From Collinsella sp. (GTDB taxonomy: Bacteria; Actinomycetota; Coriobacteriia; Coriobacteriales; Coriobacteriaceae): a stretch of 64,000 nt of DNA. Of this stretch, positions 10,685 through 19,420 are shown one piece after another. The translations under genes and the position numbers were made by a program. Location of the stretch: assembly GCA_019414345.1 (NCBI GenBank), contig DXMF01000022.1:1-64000 (forward strand), written 5' to 3'. Numbering within the stretch: position 1 is the first letter of the stretch; every line of letters begins with the position of its first letter. Below the pieces are notes generated by a model. The model was not told the origin of the DNA and did not search any database. It was given only the letters and a program-made list of their open reading frames with translations.

Positions 10685-12136
10685 ATGGACTACAAGGCAG
10701 TGTCCCAGCAAGTCGTCGACAACGTCGGCGGACTGGAGAACATCGAGGGCGCCACGCATTGCGTGACCCGTCTGCGTCTGGTGCTCAAGGATACGAGCAA
10801 ATACAACAAGGCCGAGCTTGAGAACATCGATGGCGTCAAGGGCGTGCTGTACAACAGCGGCCAGCTCATGATCATCTTCGGTACCGGTACCGTCAACAAG
10901 GTTTACGATGAGTTTATGGCTCTGACGGGCGTTAAGGAGATCAGTGCTTCCGAGGTCAAGGGCGCCGAGGCGGACAAGAAGGGCAAGTTCTTCTCGGTCC
11001 TCAAGGTATTCTCGGACATCTTTATCCCCATCATTCCCGCCTTCGTCGGCGCTGCAATCATCATCGGCCTTAAGTCGCTGATCGTTGCCAACGGCCTCTT
11101 TGGCATGGAGGGCAGCCTCGCCGATCACAGCGAGTTCCTCAAGAACCTCGCAAGCTTCTTTGCCATTATCGCCACCACGTTCGACTACCTGCCTGTCCTG
11201 GTTATGTACAGCGCGGTCAAGCGTTTTGGCGGTAACCCGATCCTGGGCATCCTCGTCGGTATCGTCATGGTTCACCCGAGCCTTATGAACCGCAACACGT
11301 TCGTTATGGACCCGACGGGTGCTGAGTACTGGAACTTCGGTCCGCTATCCATTCCCATGGTTGCTTTCCAGGGCGGTGTGTTCCCCGCAATCCTGACTGC
11401 CTGGTTTATGGCCAAGCTCGAGAAGATTGCCCAGAAGTACATCCCCGAGGTCGTTTCGTTCGTCTTTGTCCCGACCGTTACCCTGATTCTTGCTAACGTT
11501 GCCCTGTTCACCGTGTTCGGCCCGCTCGGCAACCTGATCGGTGACGTCCTCGCCGGCGTAATCGATATCCTGTACAACAGGATGGGCGTCTTTGGTGCCT
11601 TTGTCTTCGCCGCGTTCCTGCAGCCGCTCGTCGTTACCGGTACGCATCAGTTCATCCAGGGTATCGAGGCAAACCTTGTTGCCACGACTGGCTTCAACTA
11701 CATCCAGGCCATCTGGTCGGTTTCCATCATCGCCCAGGGCGGCGGCGCCATCGGTATGTACCTCATTCACAAGAAGCACTCCAAAGAGCGCAACATCTGC
11801 ATGTCGTCCTTTATCCCGACGCTGGTCGGAATCTCCGAGCCCGCTATCTTTGCTGCAAACATGCGCTATTCGATCATTCCGTTCATCTGCGCATGCATCG
11901 GTGCAGGCTGCGGCGGTGCCTTCGTCAAGCTCTTTGAGGTGCGCGCTATCGGTCAGGGTCTGACCGGCGTGCTTGGCCTGCTCATCGTCACGCCCGAGAC
12001 CCTCGTGTGGTATGTGGCTGGCAATCTCATCGCCTTTATCGTGCCGATCGTCTTGATCTTTGCCTACAACAAGGCAAAGGGCGTGCCGACCACCGATGAA
12101 GAGGGCGCTGGCGCTGGCTTCGACGTTAGCTTCTAG
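10685..12136 (+). CDS. scrA: PTS EIIBC transporter, probably sucrose-specific
   Basis: This 483-residue protein starts with an EIIB domain of the glucose/sucrose superfamily. The phosphorylated Cys is at residue 26 in THCVTRLRLVL. An EIIC domain with about ten membrane segments follows. There is no EIIA domain, so it must receive phosphate from an EIIA encoded elsewhere. I chose ATG 10685, preceded by GAGAGG; an ATG at 10673 lies within the ribosome-site region. Placement between two GH32 genes, directly upstream of sucrose-6-phosphate hydrolase, makes sucrose the likely substrate. Beta-glucosides or other fructosides remain possible. Confidence 0.88.
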   Translation: MDYKAVSQQVVDNVGGLENIEGATHCVTRLRLVLKDTSKYNKAELENIDGVKGVLYNSGQLMIIFGTGTVNKVYDEFMALTGVKEISASEVKGAEADKKGKFFSVLKVFSDIFIPIIPAFVGAAIIIGLKSLIVANGLFGMEGSLADHSEFLKNLASFFAIIATTFDYLPVLVMYSAVKRFGGNPILGILVGIVMVHPSLMNRNTFVMDPTGAEYWNFGPLSIPMVAFQGGVFPAILTAWFMAKLEKIAQKYIPEVVSFVFVPTVTLILANVALFTVFGPLGNLIGDVLAGVIDILYNRMGVFGAFVFAAFLQPLVVTGTHQFIQGIEANLVATTGFNYIQAIWSVSIIAQGGGAIGMYLIHKKHSKERNICMSSFIPTLVGISEPAIFAANMRYSIIPFICACIGAGCGGAFVKLFEVRAIGQGLTGVLGLLIVTPETLVWYVAGNLIAFIVPIVLIFAYNKAKGVPTTDEEGAGAGFDVSF

Positions 12137-12175
12137 TTGAGCCGTTCAGTGTAATCTGAGGATAAGTCCATTTGA

Positions 12176-12213
12176 GGAAGGGCGTTCGACTCGTGTGAGT
12201 CGAGCGTCCTTCC
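12176..12213 (+). terminator. Hairpin between PTS and sucrose-6-phosphate hydrolase genes
   Basis: A 17-base stem with two mismatches and a GTGT loop lies 40 bases after the PTS stop and ends in CCTTCC without a clear T-run. It may attenuate expression of the last gene or mark 3' processing. Confidence 0.5.
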
Positions 12214-12237
12214 CCATAGACGAGAAAGTCAACGGCG

Positions 12238-13680
12238 ATGTTAAATCAAAAAAACAAGGTGACACGCGCGGACTATGAGCAGTGGCGTGTCGGACAGGAT
12301 GAGACGGCGGCTCGCATCGCGTCCGACCCCGATAGGCTTCTGTTCCATGTGGAGCCTGAGCTTGGCTGGCTCAACGACCCCAACGGTTTGGTTCAGATTG
12401 GTGATACGTATCACATCTATCATCAATACGATCCGTTCGATGCTGCGCATGGCGGTCCAGTGCTTTGGAACCATCTGACGACAAAGGATTTTGTGACGTA
12501 CGAGAATCACGGCCCCGTGCTGTTCCCCGATTCCGATTTGGATTCGAGCGGAGCGTATTCTGGTTCTGCCTTTGTACGTGATGGCAAGATTCACTACTTC
12601 TATACCGGCAACGTCAAGCATTTTGACCGCGATGATTACGACTACGTGTTGACGGGCCGTGAGCAAAACCAGATTCATATGGTTGCCGAGAATCCCGACG
12701 AATTGGGCGAGAAGCGCATGGCTGTTGGACCAGTCGATTACCCCGACGATATCGGTACGCACGTGCGCGACCCCAAGATCCTTGAGCACGATGGTATCTA
12801 CTACATGGTTCTGGGCGCTCGTACGAAAGACGACCGTGGCTGCGTGCTTGTCTATACTTCGCTTGATTTAGAGGTCTGGAGCTATGCGACGCGCATTGAG
12901 CTGGGCGAGAAGTTTGGCTTTATGTGGGAGTGCCCTGATCTGTTTGAGCTTGATGGCGAGCTTATTCTCGTTTGCTGTCCGCAGGGTGTGCCTGCCGATG
13001 GTTGGCGTTACCGCAATCCGCATCAGTGCGTGTGGTTCCCCATCGAGGCCGATTGGGAGGCGCCGAGCTTTAAAGTCGTCGGGAAGGGCATGCCCCCGAT
13101 GGTCGATGCCGGTTTTGATTTCTATGCTCCGCAGTCCTTTGAGGATGCTGCAGGCCGGCGATTGATGATCGGATGGTCGGGTTGCCCCGATGCGACGGCG
13201 GAAAACCCGACGGTGGCGCGCGGGTGGCAGTGCGCGTTGACGGTGCCGCGAGAGCTGAGCATGCGCGATGGTAAGCTCTGCCAGCAGCCGGCGCACGAGA
13301 TTGAGAGGATGCGCGGCGACTGCGTTCGCACGACAGGCGGTGAAACCGTTGAGGAGCCGGGCCGCCTGTTTGATCTCGTGGTTTCCTGTGAGGGCGCCAA
13401 GATGGTTGAGCTCGAGATTCGCAAGGGTGTCTTTGTGCGCTATGCGGACGGGATGCTTACCCTCGACATGGGTGACGAAGGCTATGGGCGCGACCAGAGG
13501 TCGATTGAGCTCGGCGAGCTTCGCGACCTGCGCGTGCTTTCGGACACTACGATGGTCGAGATTTTTGCCAACGGCGGTGAGGCGGCACTTACGAGCCGTA
13601 CCTATTCGTCGGCGGTTCCGGCGATGGCGCTGCACGCCGAGGGCGCGGCGTCGATGGATTTCTACCGCCTCGCTCATTAA
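12238..13680 (+). CDS. scrB: Sucrose-6-phosphate hydrolase (GH32)
   Basis: This 480-residue enzyme carries the full GH32 signature: WLNDPNG (nucleophile Asp) near residue 40, VRDPKI (transition-state stabiliser) and MWECPDLFEL (acid/base Glu). A C-terminal beta-sandwich follows. It hydrolyses sucrose-6-phosphate delivered by the PTS to glucose-6-phosphate and fructose. It is the last gene of the LacI-controlled operon. The ATG at 12238 has only a weak ribosome site (GAGAAAG). It lacks a signal peptide, which agrees with action on intracellular phosphosugar. Confidence 0.93.
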   Translation: MLNQKNKVTRADYEQWRVGQDETAARIASDPDRLLFHVEPELGWLNDPNGLVQIGDTYHIYHQYDPFDAAHGGPVLWNHLTTKDFVTYENHGPVLFPDSDLDSSGAYSGSAFVRDGKIHYFYTGNVKHFDRDDYDYVLTGREQNQIHMVAENPDELGEKRMAVGPVDYPDDIGTHVRDPKILEHDGIYYMVLGARTKDDRGCVLVYTSLDLEVWSYATRIELGEKFGFMWECPDLFELDGELILVCCPQGVPADGWRYRNPHQCVWFPIEADWEAPSFKVVGKGMPPMVDAGFDFYAPQSFEDAAGRRLMIGWSGCPDATAENPTVARGWQCALTVPRELSMRDGKLCQQPAHEIERMRGDCVRTTGGETVEEPGRLFDLVVSCEGAKMVELEIRKGVFVRYADGMLTLDMGDEGYGRDQRSIELGELRDLRVLSDTTMVEIFANGGEAALTSRTYSSAVPAMALHAEGAASMDFYRLAH

Positions 13681-13832
13681 CCGTGCATGGAGCACGATTG
13701 GACTTGTTGGGCGGAATGTGTCGCAGTTGCCGCGGCCAACTACCGTTTATCGCGTATAGCGACCGTTTGCGGAATAAGTAACACTCCTTAATAAACCGTG
13801 TAAAATCTCAGTTAAGCACGGAGTTTTCCAGG

Positions 13833-13874
13833 GAGACGCTGTCCTTTGTTATGTGCAAAGGGCGGCGTCTCTTT
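13833..13874 (+). terminator. Terminator after the sucrose operon
   Basis: A 16-base stem with a seven-base loop (arms 13833-13848 and 13856-13871) is followed by TTT. The 13681-13955 gap otherwise holds an AT-richer stretch at 13770-13820 that may contain the promoter for the DegV gene. Confidence 0.65.
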
Positions 13875-13955
13875 GGCGCTTAGATGCCGTTGTGCAACAG
13901 CGCGACGCGCGTGTCATGTATTGAAAAGCCAATGTCGAGATGGGTCGTGATAAGA

Positions 13956-14810
13956 ATGGGCAAGTATGTAATCGTGGTTGAGTCTGGGTCGGATGTAACG
14001 CCGGAGCTCTGCGAGCGCTACGGCATCGTGCGCGTGCCCATGCATGTCACGATTGGTGACGAGACCGTCGAGGACGGCTCGATCGATCCGCTCGAGATTT
14101 ATTCGCGCTGCAACGAGTTTGGTGTGATGCCCAAGACCAGTGGCTGTTCGCCAGCGGATTTTGCGCATGTGTACGACCGCATCCATGCCGAGCAACCCGA
14201 CGCGACTATTTTGCATCTTGCATATTCCGAGGCCACGACCTGTTCGCATCAGTCCTCTAAGATTGCGGCTCAGGGGCGCGACTACGTGTTCTCCATGGAC
14301 ACGCGCTTTGTCTCGGTGGGCCAGTCGCTCGTTGTCGTCGAGACCGCCAAGTATATTGAGGCTCATCCCGATGCCACCGTTGACGAGATCTTTGCATTTA
14401 CGAACTCCGTCATGGACCGCGTGCTGCTGGGTTTTGTTCCTACGGACCTTGCCTTCCTTAAGGCGGGCGGTCGCTTGTCCAACGTCGCATTCCTTGGTGC
14501 CCATCTGCTCAAGATTAAGCCCTGCATTGAGGTGACGGGCGGTAAGTTCGTGGCGACCAAGAAGTTCCGCGGTTCTATGCTCAAGTGCGCCCGCGCCTTC
14601 ATTGACCACATGGTTGCGAAGGGCGAGATTGACTACTCGCACATTGGCCTGGCGTATTCGGTGGGCCTTTCCCAGGAGCTGCGCGATGACATGGAAGTCT
14701 ATGCGCATGACCTGGGCTTTAAGGACGTTATCTGGACTCAAGTCGGCGGCGTCATCTCGAGCCACTGTGGCCCGACCGCCTTCGGTGCGGTGCTCACGCT
14801 TAAGGCGTAA
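13956..14810 (+). CDS. DegV-family fatty-acid-binding protein
   Basis: This 284-residue DegV protein begins with the typical strand KYVIVVESGSDVTPE. It keeps the TSG segment (PKTSGCSPADF) and the central HLAYSEATTCSHQSS lipid-head-group region. The family binds fatty acids, often as FakB partners of the kinase FakA, which is not seen here. The frame opens upstream at 13884, but residues before 13956 do not look like DegV sequence and the family normally starts at MxKxxIVxDS, so I use ATG 13956. No strong ribosome site is visible, so an ATG at 13932 remains possible. Confidence 0.88.
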   Translation: MGKYVIVVESGSDVTPELCERYGIVRVPMHVTIGDETVEDGSIDPLEIYSRCNEFGVMPKTSGCSPADFAHVYDRIHAEQPDATILHLAYSEATTCSHQSSKIAAQGRDYVFSMDTRFVSVGQSLVVVETAKYIEAHPDATVDEIFAFTNSVMDRVLLGFVPTDLAFLKAGGRLSNVAFLGAHLLKIKPCIEVTGGKFVATKKFRGSMLKCARAFIDHMVAKGEIDYSHIGLAYSVGLSQELRDDMEVYAHDLGFKDVIWTQVGGVISSHCGPTAFGAVLTLKA

Positions 14811-14996
14811 GGTCTGGCGTTTATCGAATTCTATTGCCACGGTGGCGGGCGGGTTGCGATAACCCTCCCGCCGCTCTTGCGTGGGGCCAAATAGAACAAC
14901 CCAATTGACCACTAAACCGTTTCACCATCATGCGTATGGGCTAGAATGGCTCTGGCATTTATGTAACTAAAACCAATGAGAGGCAAGGTAGCGGGA

Positions 14997-15815
14997 ATGG
15001 CTGAGATGACGCTCGAGGGTGTGGACGCTCGTCCCGAGGACTCCGCGTTTGCCCTGGGCCGCGTACATTCGATTGAAACGATGGGTACGGTCGACGGACC
15101 CGGCATCCGCTTCGTAGTGTTTGTCCAAGGCTGTCCCATGCGCTGTGCGTATTGCCACAATCCCGATACCTGGTCTGTTAACGGCGGCACCATGGTGACA
15201 GTCGAGCACCTGATGGACGAGTTCCAGAGCAACCATGAGTTCTATCGCAGCGGCGGCATTACGGTTTCGGGTGGCGAGCCGCTTCTGCAGCCCGAGTTTT
15301 TGGCCGACCTGTTCCGTGCAATGCACAACAACCCCGATGGCCGCGTGCATACCTGCCTGGATAGCTGTGGCTACGCCTTCGACCCTCAGCATCCCGAGAA
15401 GTTCGATGCCGTGCTCAACGAGACCGACATGGTACTGCTCGATATTAAGCATGCCGACCCGGTCGAGCATAAAAAGCTGACCGGTTGTGATCCCGCACGC
15501 ATCCTGGCGTTTGGCGATGAGCTTGCACGTCGCAAGATCAAGGTCGTTATCCGCCACGTGGTGGTGCCGGGCATTACCGACACGGTGGAGGAGTGCGAGA
15601 AGCTCGGTCGCCTCATCGCTCCATGGCACAACGTGGTGGGCCTGGAAATGCTGCCGTATCACACGATGGGTGTCGTCAAGTACGAGCAACTGGGCATTCC
15701 CTATAAGCTCGAGGGCGTGCCCCAGATGGATACCGCGCGCATGCCCGAGTTGCGCAATGCCGTTATGACCGGCATGAAAAAGCGCCGTGCGGAGCTCAAA
15801 AACGCTATCGGATAG
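14997..15815 (+). CDS. pflA: Pyruvate formate-lyase activating enzyme (radical SAM)
   Basis: This 272-residue radical SAM protein has the cluster motif CPMRCAYCHNPDTW and the SAM-binding SGGEPLLQPEF segment. It installs the glycyl radical on PFL; here the substrate would be the separate 83-residue domain (Gly58) docked to, or independent of, the PFL body. It is 7.2 kb from pflB with the sucrose operon between, so its expression is uncoupled from its target. I use ATG 14997, preceded by AAGGTAGCGGG. An in-frame ATG at 14976 would add seven residues. Confidence 0.94.
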   Translation: MAEMTLEGVDARPEDSAFALGRVHSIETMGTVDGPGIRFVVFVQGCPMRCAYCHNPDTWSVNGGTMVTVEHLMDEFQSNHEFYRSGGITVSGGEPLLQPEFLADLFRAMHNNPDGRVHTCLDSCGYAFDPQHPEKFDAVLNETDMVLLDIKHADPVEHKKLTGCDPARILAFGDELARRKIKVVIRHVVVPGITDTVEECEKLGRLIAPWHNVVGLEMLPYHTMGVVKYEQLGIPYKLEGVPQMDTARMPELRNAVMTGMKKRRAELKNAIG

Positions 15816-15851
15816 CATGCCATAGCCCTCATATCCCCTCGTTCCCAGCTG

Positions 15852-15918
15852 AGTTGCGGTGGAATAGTTCTTGTTTTTAGGCCCATGTCGCCCAAACAGG
15901 AACCATTTCACCGCAACT
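15852..15918. repeat. Inverted repeat, GTTGCGGTGA family, copy 1
   Basis: Arms of 25 bases (15852-15876 and 15894-15918) pair with three mismatches. Each ends outward in AGTTGCGGTG. Related elements are at 38330-38398 and 45872-45938. The remaining gap to 16076 contains a TATATA box near 16050, in front of the next gene. Confidence 0.75.
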
Positions 15919-16076
15919 TCGTTTTGGGTAGAGATGCGCAACAGAATCGTGCCATTTGGATAAATACGCTTGTGGTTTCTTTAAAGACACCTTAAACGCT
16001 GCTGAATATCTTTGGAAAGAAATGCCTGCTCGGTATCATGCTGCTCGTATATAAACGGTGGCAGTCAGGAGACCAC

Positions 16077-17195
16077 GTGCGAAACATCGCATCGCGGGAC
16101 GAGTATGTGCCGCAGCATGGCAGCAGATATAAGACGAAGGGCACGTCTTCGCGTGGCCTTGCCGGCGCTCGCATCCGCGTGAGGAAGATTGCCGCCATTG
16201 GGATGCTAACGTCGGCGGTTATTATCCTCGGAATTACCGTTAAAACCTACGCCTCGGAGCGAACGGGGCGCCCAGATGCGTCAACGGTACAGCTGCAAAA
16301 CGAGAAGGTTTCAAAGCCCAAAGCGTCGGCAGATCAAGCTCTGTCGACGGCAGATCTTAAGACGAGACTTTCGAAGGCGGACTTCAACGATATCCCTTCG
16401 GGTGATACCGTTCGGACCTTCTCGTTGGTGGATAACAAGACTCCTGCCTTGGAGGATGAGAGCCTTGCCTTGCTCCAGGATGCCCTGTGTCGGGCGCAGG
16501 AGCTGGGCGATGTGGGTGTAGTGTTCTACGACCTATCGAGCGGTAGGGGCGTGACGTATAACGCTGATGTCGAGGTGTATGGAGCGAGCAGCTACAAAGC
16601 GCTGTATGCGCTCTATATTTGCGAGACGTTGGTCGAATCGGGGCAGGTGTCGCTCGATGGGCCTTTAGCCACGTATGGTGGTTACAGCATGGGCTGGCAG
16701 ACGGTGCGCAACCTTATCGAGAATGCCGTCGTCAACTCAGACAACGATTCGTTTATCGCGTTACGCGCGGCGTTTGACCATGATGGCTATGAGGATTGGA
16801 TTGCCAATCTGGGTGTTGATGACGAAACGGCACTGAATCCGATGAGTGATTTTCCGACCTACTGCCCGCGCACTTCTGCGAGGTTATGGCGTGAGATGAG
16901 CGAGTATCTGAGCATGGATACCGAGACTTCACAGTGGTTGTCGGGCCTTCTGGCATCAACATCGCGCTCGTTTATTCGCGATGGCATTGCGGACGAGCAG
17001 GTTTTGGTGCGCAACAAGGCAGGCTGGATTAGCGAGGATGGTTACTACTCGACATGCGATGCGGGCCTTATCGACATCGATGGCTGTACCTATGTCATGG
17101 GTATCATGACATCGATGCCGTGGAGCGACCGCTCGAGCGAGGTTACGGCCGCGATTGCAAAGGCTCTGTTTGATACGCGAGCTGCACTGGCTTAG
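16077..17195 (+). CDS. Membrane-anchored serine beta-lactamase-fold protein
   Basis: This 372-residue protein has a basic N-terminus and one membrane segment (AAIGMLTSAVIILGITV, residues about 38-58), then an extracytoplasmic linker and a serine hydrolase domain. The motifs are SSYK (SxxK nucleophile and general base), SDND (SDN-like) and KAGW (KTG-like). It resembles class A beta-lactamases and small penicillin-binding proteins and may act on peptidoglycan. I chose the GTG at 16077 because CAGGAG lies six bases upstream; an in-frame ATG at 16038 has no ribosome site. The catalytic substrate cannot be told from sequence. Confidence 0.82.
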   Translation: MRNIASRDEYVPQHGSRYKTKGTSSRGLAGARIRVRKIAAIGMLTSAVIILGITVKTYASERTGRPDASTVQLQNEKVSKPKASADQALSTADLKTRLSKADFNDIPSGDTVRTFSLVDNKTPALEDESLALLQDALCRAQELGDVGVVFYDLSSGRGVTYNADVEVYGASSYKALYALYICETLVESGQVSLDGPLATYGGYSMGWQTVRNLIENAVVNSDNDSFIALRAAFDHDGYEDWIANLGVDDETALNPMSDFPTYCPRTSARLWREMSEYLSMDTETSQWLSGLLASTSRSFIRDGIADEQVLVRNKAGWISEDGYYSTCDAGLIDIDGCTYVMGIMTSMPWSDRSSEVTAAIAKALFDTRAALA

Positions 17196-17273
17196 CGTGT
17201 TCGTTTGACGAGGTCAAACAAAATGCTGGTACCATACCGTGGTTGAGAATTTCGAATAGGTTTGGGGAATGGC

Positions 17274-18014
17274 ATGGCTACCATTGCGATTATCGGTGCG
17301 CTCGAAAAAGAGATCATGCAGATTAAGGAAGAGCTGAGCGACGTTTGCGAGGCACGGGAGGCAGGCTTGACCGTTGTGAGCGGTGAGCTCGACGGCCTGA
17401 CAGTTGTCGCCACAACGGCGGGCATGGGCACGGTGAACGCCGCCGCTGCAACACAGCACCTCATTAGCAAGTATGCTCCGCAGGCTGTTGTGTTTTCGGG
17501 CATTGCGGGCGGTTTGAACCCCAAGCTCCATATCGACGACGTGGTCATTGGCAAACGCCTACGCTATCTGGATACCGATACCGCGCTTATCGCCGAGTCC
17601 GCACCGGGGCTCGAGGAGTTTGGCTCGACGCCCGCGCTGGTCGATATTGCCGCCGACGTGCTTGCTGAGCGTGGGTTTGTTGACGCTTCGAAAAATGCAG
17701 TCGCTTCGAACGAGGGCACCAAGCAGTTCCTGGTCGGCACGATTGCCACGGGTAACCGCTTTGTGACGGGCGCTACCATGCGCAACGACGCTATCGAGGC
17801 GACGCATGCCGATTGTGTCGGCATGGAGGGCGCGGCAATTGCCCATGTCGCAACCAAAAATGGTGTCGATTGCCTGGTGTTGCGCGCTATCAGCGATAAT
17901 TGTGACGAGGCGTACGATGCAATTTGCGAGCGCGAGTTCGATCTGTTCGAGTACGCGCGTGTCGCAAGTGACATCACGCTCGATATCGTCCGCCGCATTG
18001 CCGCTGCGCAATAG
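17274..18014 (+). CDS. mtnN: 5'-methylthioadenosine/S-adenosylhomocysteine nucleosidase
   Basis: This 246-residue purine nucleosidase removes adenine from methylthioadenosine and S-adenosylhomocysteine, clearing products of SAM-dependent and radical SAM reactions. It shows the family start IAIIGALEKE, the GIAGGL ligand loop, the MEGAAIAHVA segment whose Glu contacts the ribose, and SDN with the catalytic Asp near residue 200. ATG 17274 has a GGGGA site seven bases upstream. EngB follows after 38 bases on the same strand and may be cotranscribed. Confidence 0.93.
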   Translation: MATIAIIGALEKEIMQIKEELSDVCEAREAGLTVVSGELDGLTVVATTAGMGTVNAAAATQHLISKYAPQAVVFSGIAGGLNPKLHIDDVVIGKRLRYLDTDTALIAESAPGLEEFGSTPALVDIAADVLAERGFVDASKNAVASNEGTKQFLVGTIATGNRFVTGATMRNDAIEATHADCVGMEGAAIAHVATKNGVDCLVLRAISDNCDEAYDAICEREFDLFEYARVASDITLDIVRRIAAAQ

Positions 18015-18052
18015 CGCGTCTATTTGTAAGAACCTACGACCAAGGAGTGTCC

Positions 18053-18643
18053 ATGGCCGATTCCATTAACTATCAGCTTGCCAAGTTCGTCGCCAGCTAC
18101 GGCAAGGTTTCGCAGATCCCCGAGTCCACCTGCCCCGAGGTGAGCTTTGTCGGCCGCTCCAACGTGGGCAAGTCGTCCATCATGAACAAGCTCTTTGGCC
18201 GCAAGAACCTGGTGAAGGTTTCGAGTACGCCGGGCAAGACGAGCAACATCAACTTCTTCGAGGCCGACGACGTGCACTTTGTGGACCTGCCAGGCTACGG
18301 TTTCGCCCGCCGTTCCAAGGCCGAGCGCGACCGTTGGGCCGAGCTCATTGGCGACTTCTTCGACTCCGAGCGCAGCTTTAACCTGGTTGTGTCGCTGGTG
18401 GACATTCGCCACGACCCCAGTAAACTCGACCATGACATGATCGACTACCTGCAGGGCAACGAGTTCAACTTTATCGTCTGCCTCACCAAGGCCGACAAAC
18501 TCAGCCGCACCCAGCAGGCCCGCCAAGCAGCAGCCATCAAAAAGCAGCTCAACGTCCCGGCCGAGAATGTAATCATCACGAGCTCCCAGACCGGCGTGGG
18601 TATCGACGAACTAAAAAAGCGCATCGCCGAGGCCTGCCTCTAG
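18053..18643 (+). CDS. engB: Ribosome-biogenesis GTPase EngB/YihA
   Basis: This 196-residue small GTPase has G1 GRSNVGKSS, a G2 Thr-containing switch (SSTPGKTSNIN), G3 DLPGYG, G4 TKAD and G5 TSSQTG. EngB acts in large ribosomal subunit assembly. Its ATG at 18053 has an AAGGAG site five bases upstream. The following palindrome with a T-run probably terminates this transcript. Confidence 0.95.
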   Translation: MADSINYQLAKFVASYGKVSQIPESTCPEVSFVGRSNVGKSSIMNKLFGRKNLVKVSSTPGKTSNINFFEADDVHFVDLPGYGFARRSKAERDRWAELIGDFFDSERSFNLVVSLVDIRHDPSKLDHDMIDYLQGNEFNFIVCLTKADKLSRTQQARQAAAIKKQLNVPAENVIITSSQTGVGIDELKKRIAEACL

Positions 18644-18672
18644 TCAGGGTTAAACCGTCAAAAGCCCCCGTT

Positions 18673-18725
18673 CATATCACCCCAGTGATAGTTATTGGTA
18701 AACTATCACTGGGGTGATATTTTTT
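18673..18725 (+). terminator. Perfect 20-base palindrome with T-run before the toxin gene
   Basis: Arms 18673-18692 and 18700-18719 are perfectly complementary with a seven-base loop and are followed by a T-run. This is a textbook terminator for engB. However, it ends only six bases before the AGGAGG site of the next gene. TTGGTA at 18694 and TATTTT at 18717 also form a 17-spaced promoter candidate within it, so an operator role for the toxin-antitoxin pair is possible. Confidence 0.65.
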
Positions 18726-18736
18726 AGGAGGTCGAT

Positions 18737-19420
18737 ATGGAGCTTTGGCACGGGTCGGAGGTTGTTGTCGAGCATCCATCGTTGGATAAATGCAGGCAAT
18801 TCAATGACTATGGGCGCGGGTTTTATTGCACACCGCATGAGGAAATGGCAATGGAGTGGGCATGTCGGACCGAGTCTGATGGCATTGCCAATCGATATGA
18901 GCTTGATTTAGATGGCCTTGCGATTTTGGATTTGGAATCAGGTGAGTTCTCGATTCTCAACTGGCTTGCAATTCTGGCGAATAACAGAGAGTTCAATGTT
19001 TCAACGCCAGTAGCACGCGAGGGGCTTCGTTATCTGCTGGATAACTGCCTGATTGATATTTCTCCCTATGACGTTATTCGAGGCTATCGTGCAGACGATT
19101 CCTATTTCTCGTTTGCAAGACAGTTTGTCAACGGCATGATCTCGCTCAGGCAATTGCAGCGCATTATGTTTTTGGGGGATTTGGGCATTCAATATGCGCT
19201 TATGAGCGAGCGTGCGTTCTCGGCGATTAAGTTCCGCGATTGGAAGCAGGCTTCGGGAGCTGAGTTTTATCCCAAACGATTTGAGCGAGAACAGAACGCT
19301 CGACGAAAGTACCTGGATACGGTAAACGGATTTGACTCTGATGGTGTTGACATTAGGGATTTGATGGCAGGGAGGGTTGATTTAAATGATCCAAGAGTTA
19401 ACGGATCGTGGGCCGAGTAG
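18737..19420 (+). CDS. DUF3990 protein, probable ADP-ribosyltransferase-like toxin
   Basis: This 227-residue protein starts with LWHGSEVVVEHP, followed by NDYGRGFYCTPHEEMAMEWA, the DUF3990 hallmark. The His and Tyr of these segments fit the ADP-ribosyltransferase-like fold that I recall for this family. The target is unknown. The last 35 bases overlap the next gene in another frame, so the pair is translationally coupled as in toxin-antitoxin modules. A strong AGGAGG site precedes the ATG. Codon use is AT-richer than in the neighbours (many AAT, GAT, TTG), which suggests horizontal transfer. Confidence 0.75.
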   Translation: MELWHGSEVVVEHPSLDKCRQFNDYGRGFYCTPHEEMAMEWACRTESDGIANRYELDLDGLAILDLESGEFSILNWLAILANNREFNVSTPVAREGLRYLLDNCLIDISPYDVIRGYRADDSYFSFARQFVNGMISLRQLQRIMFLGDLGIQYALMSERAFSAIKFRDWKQASGAEFYPKRFEREQNARRKYLDTVNGFDSDGVDIRDLMAGRVDLNDPRVNGSWAE

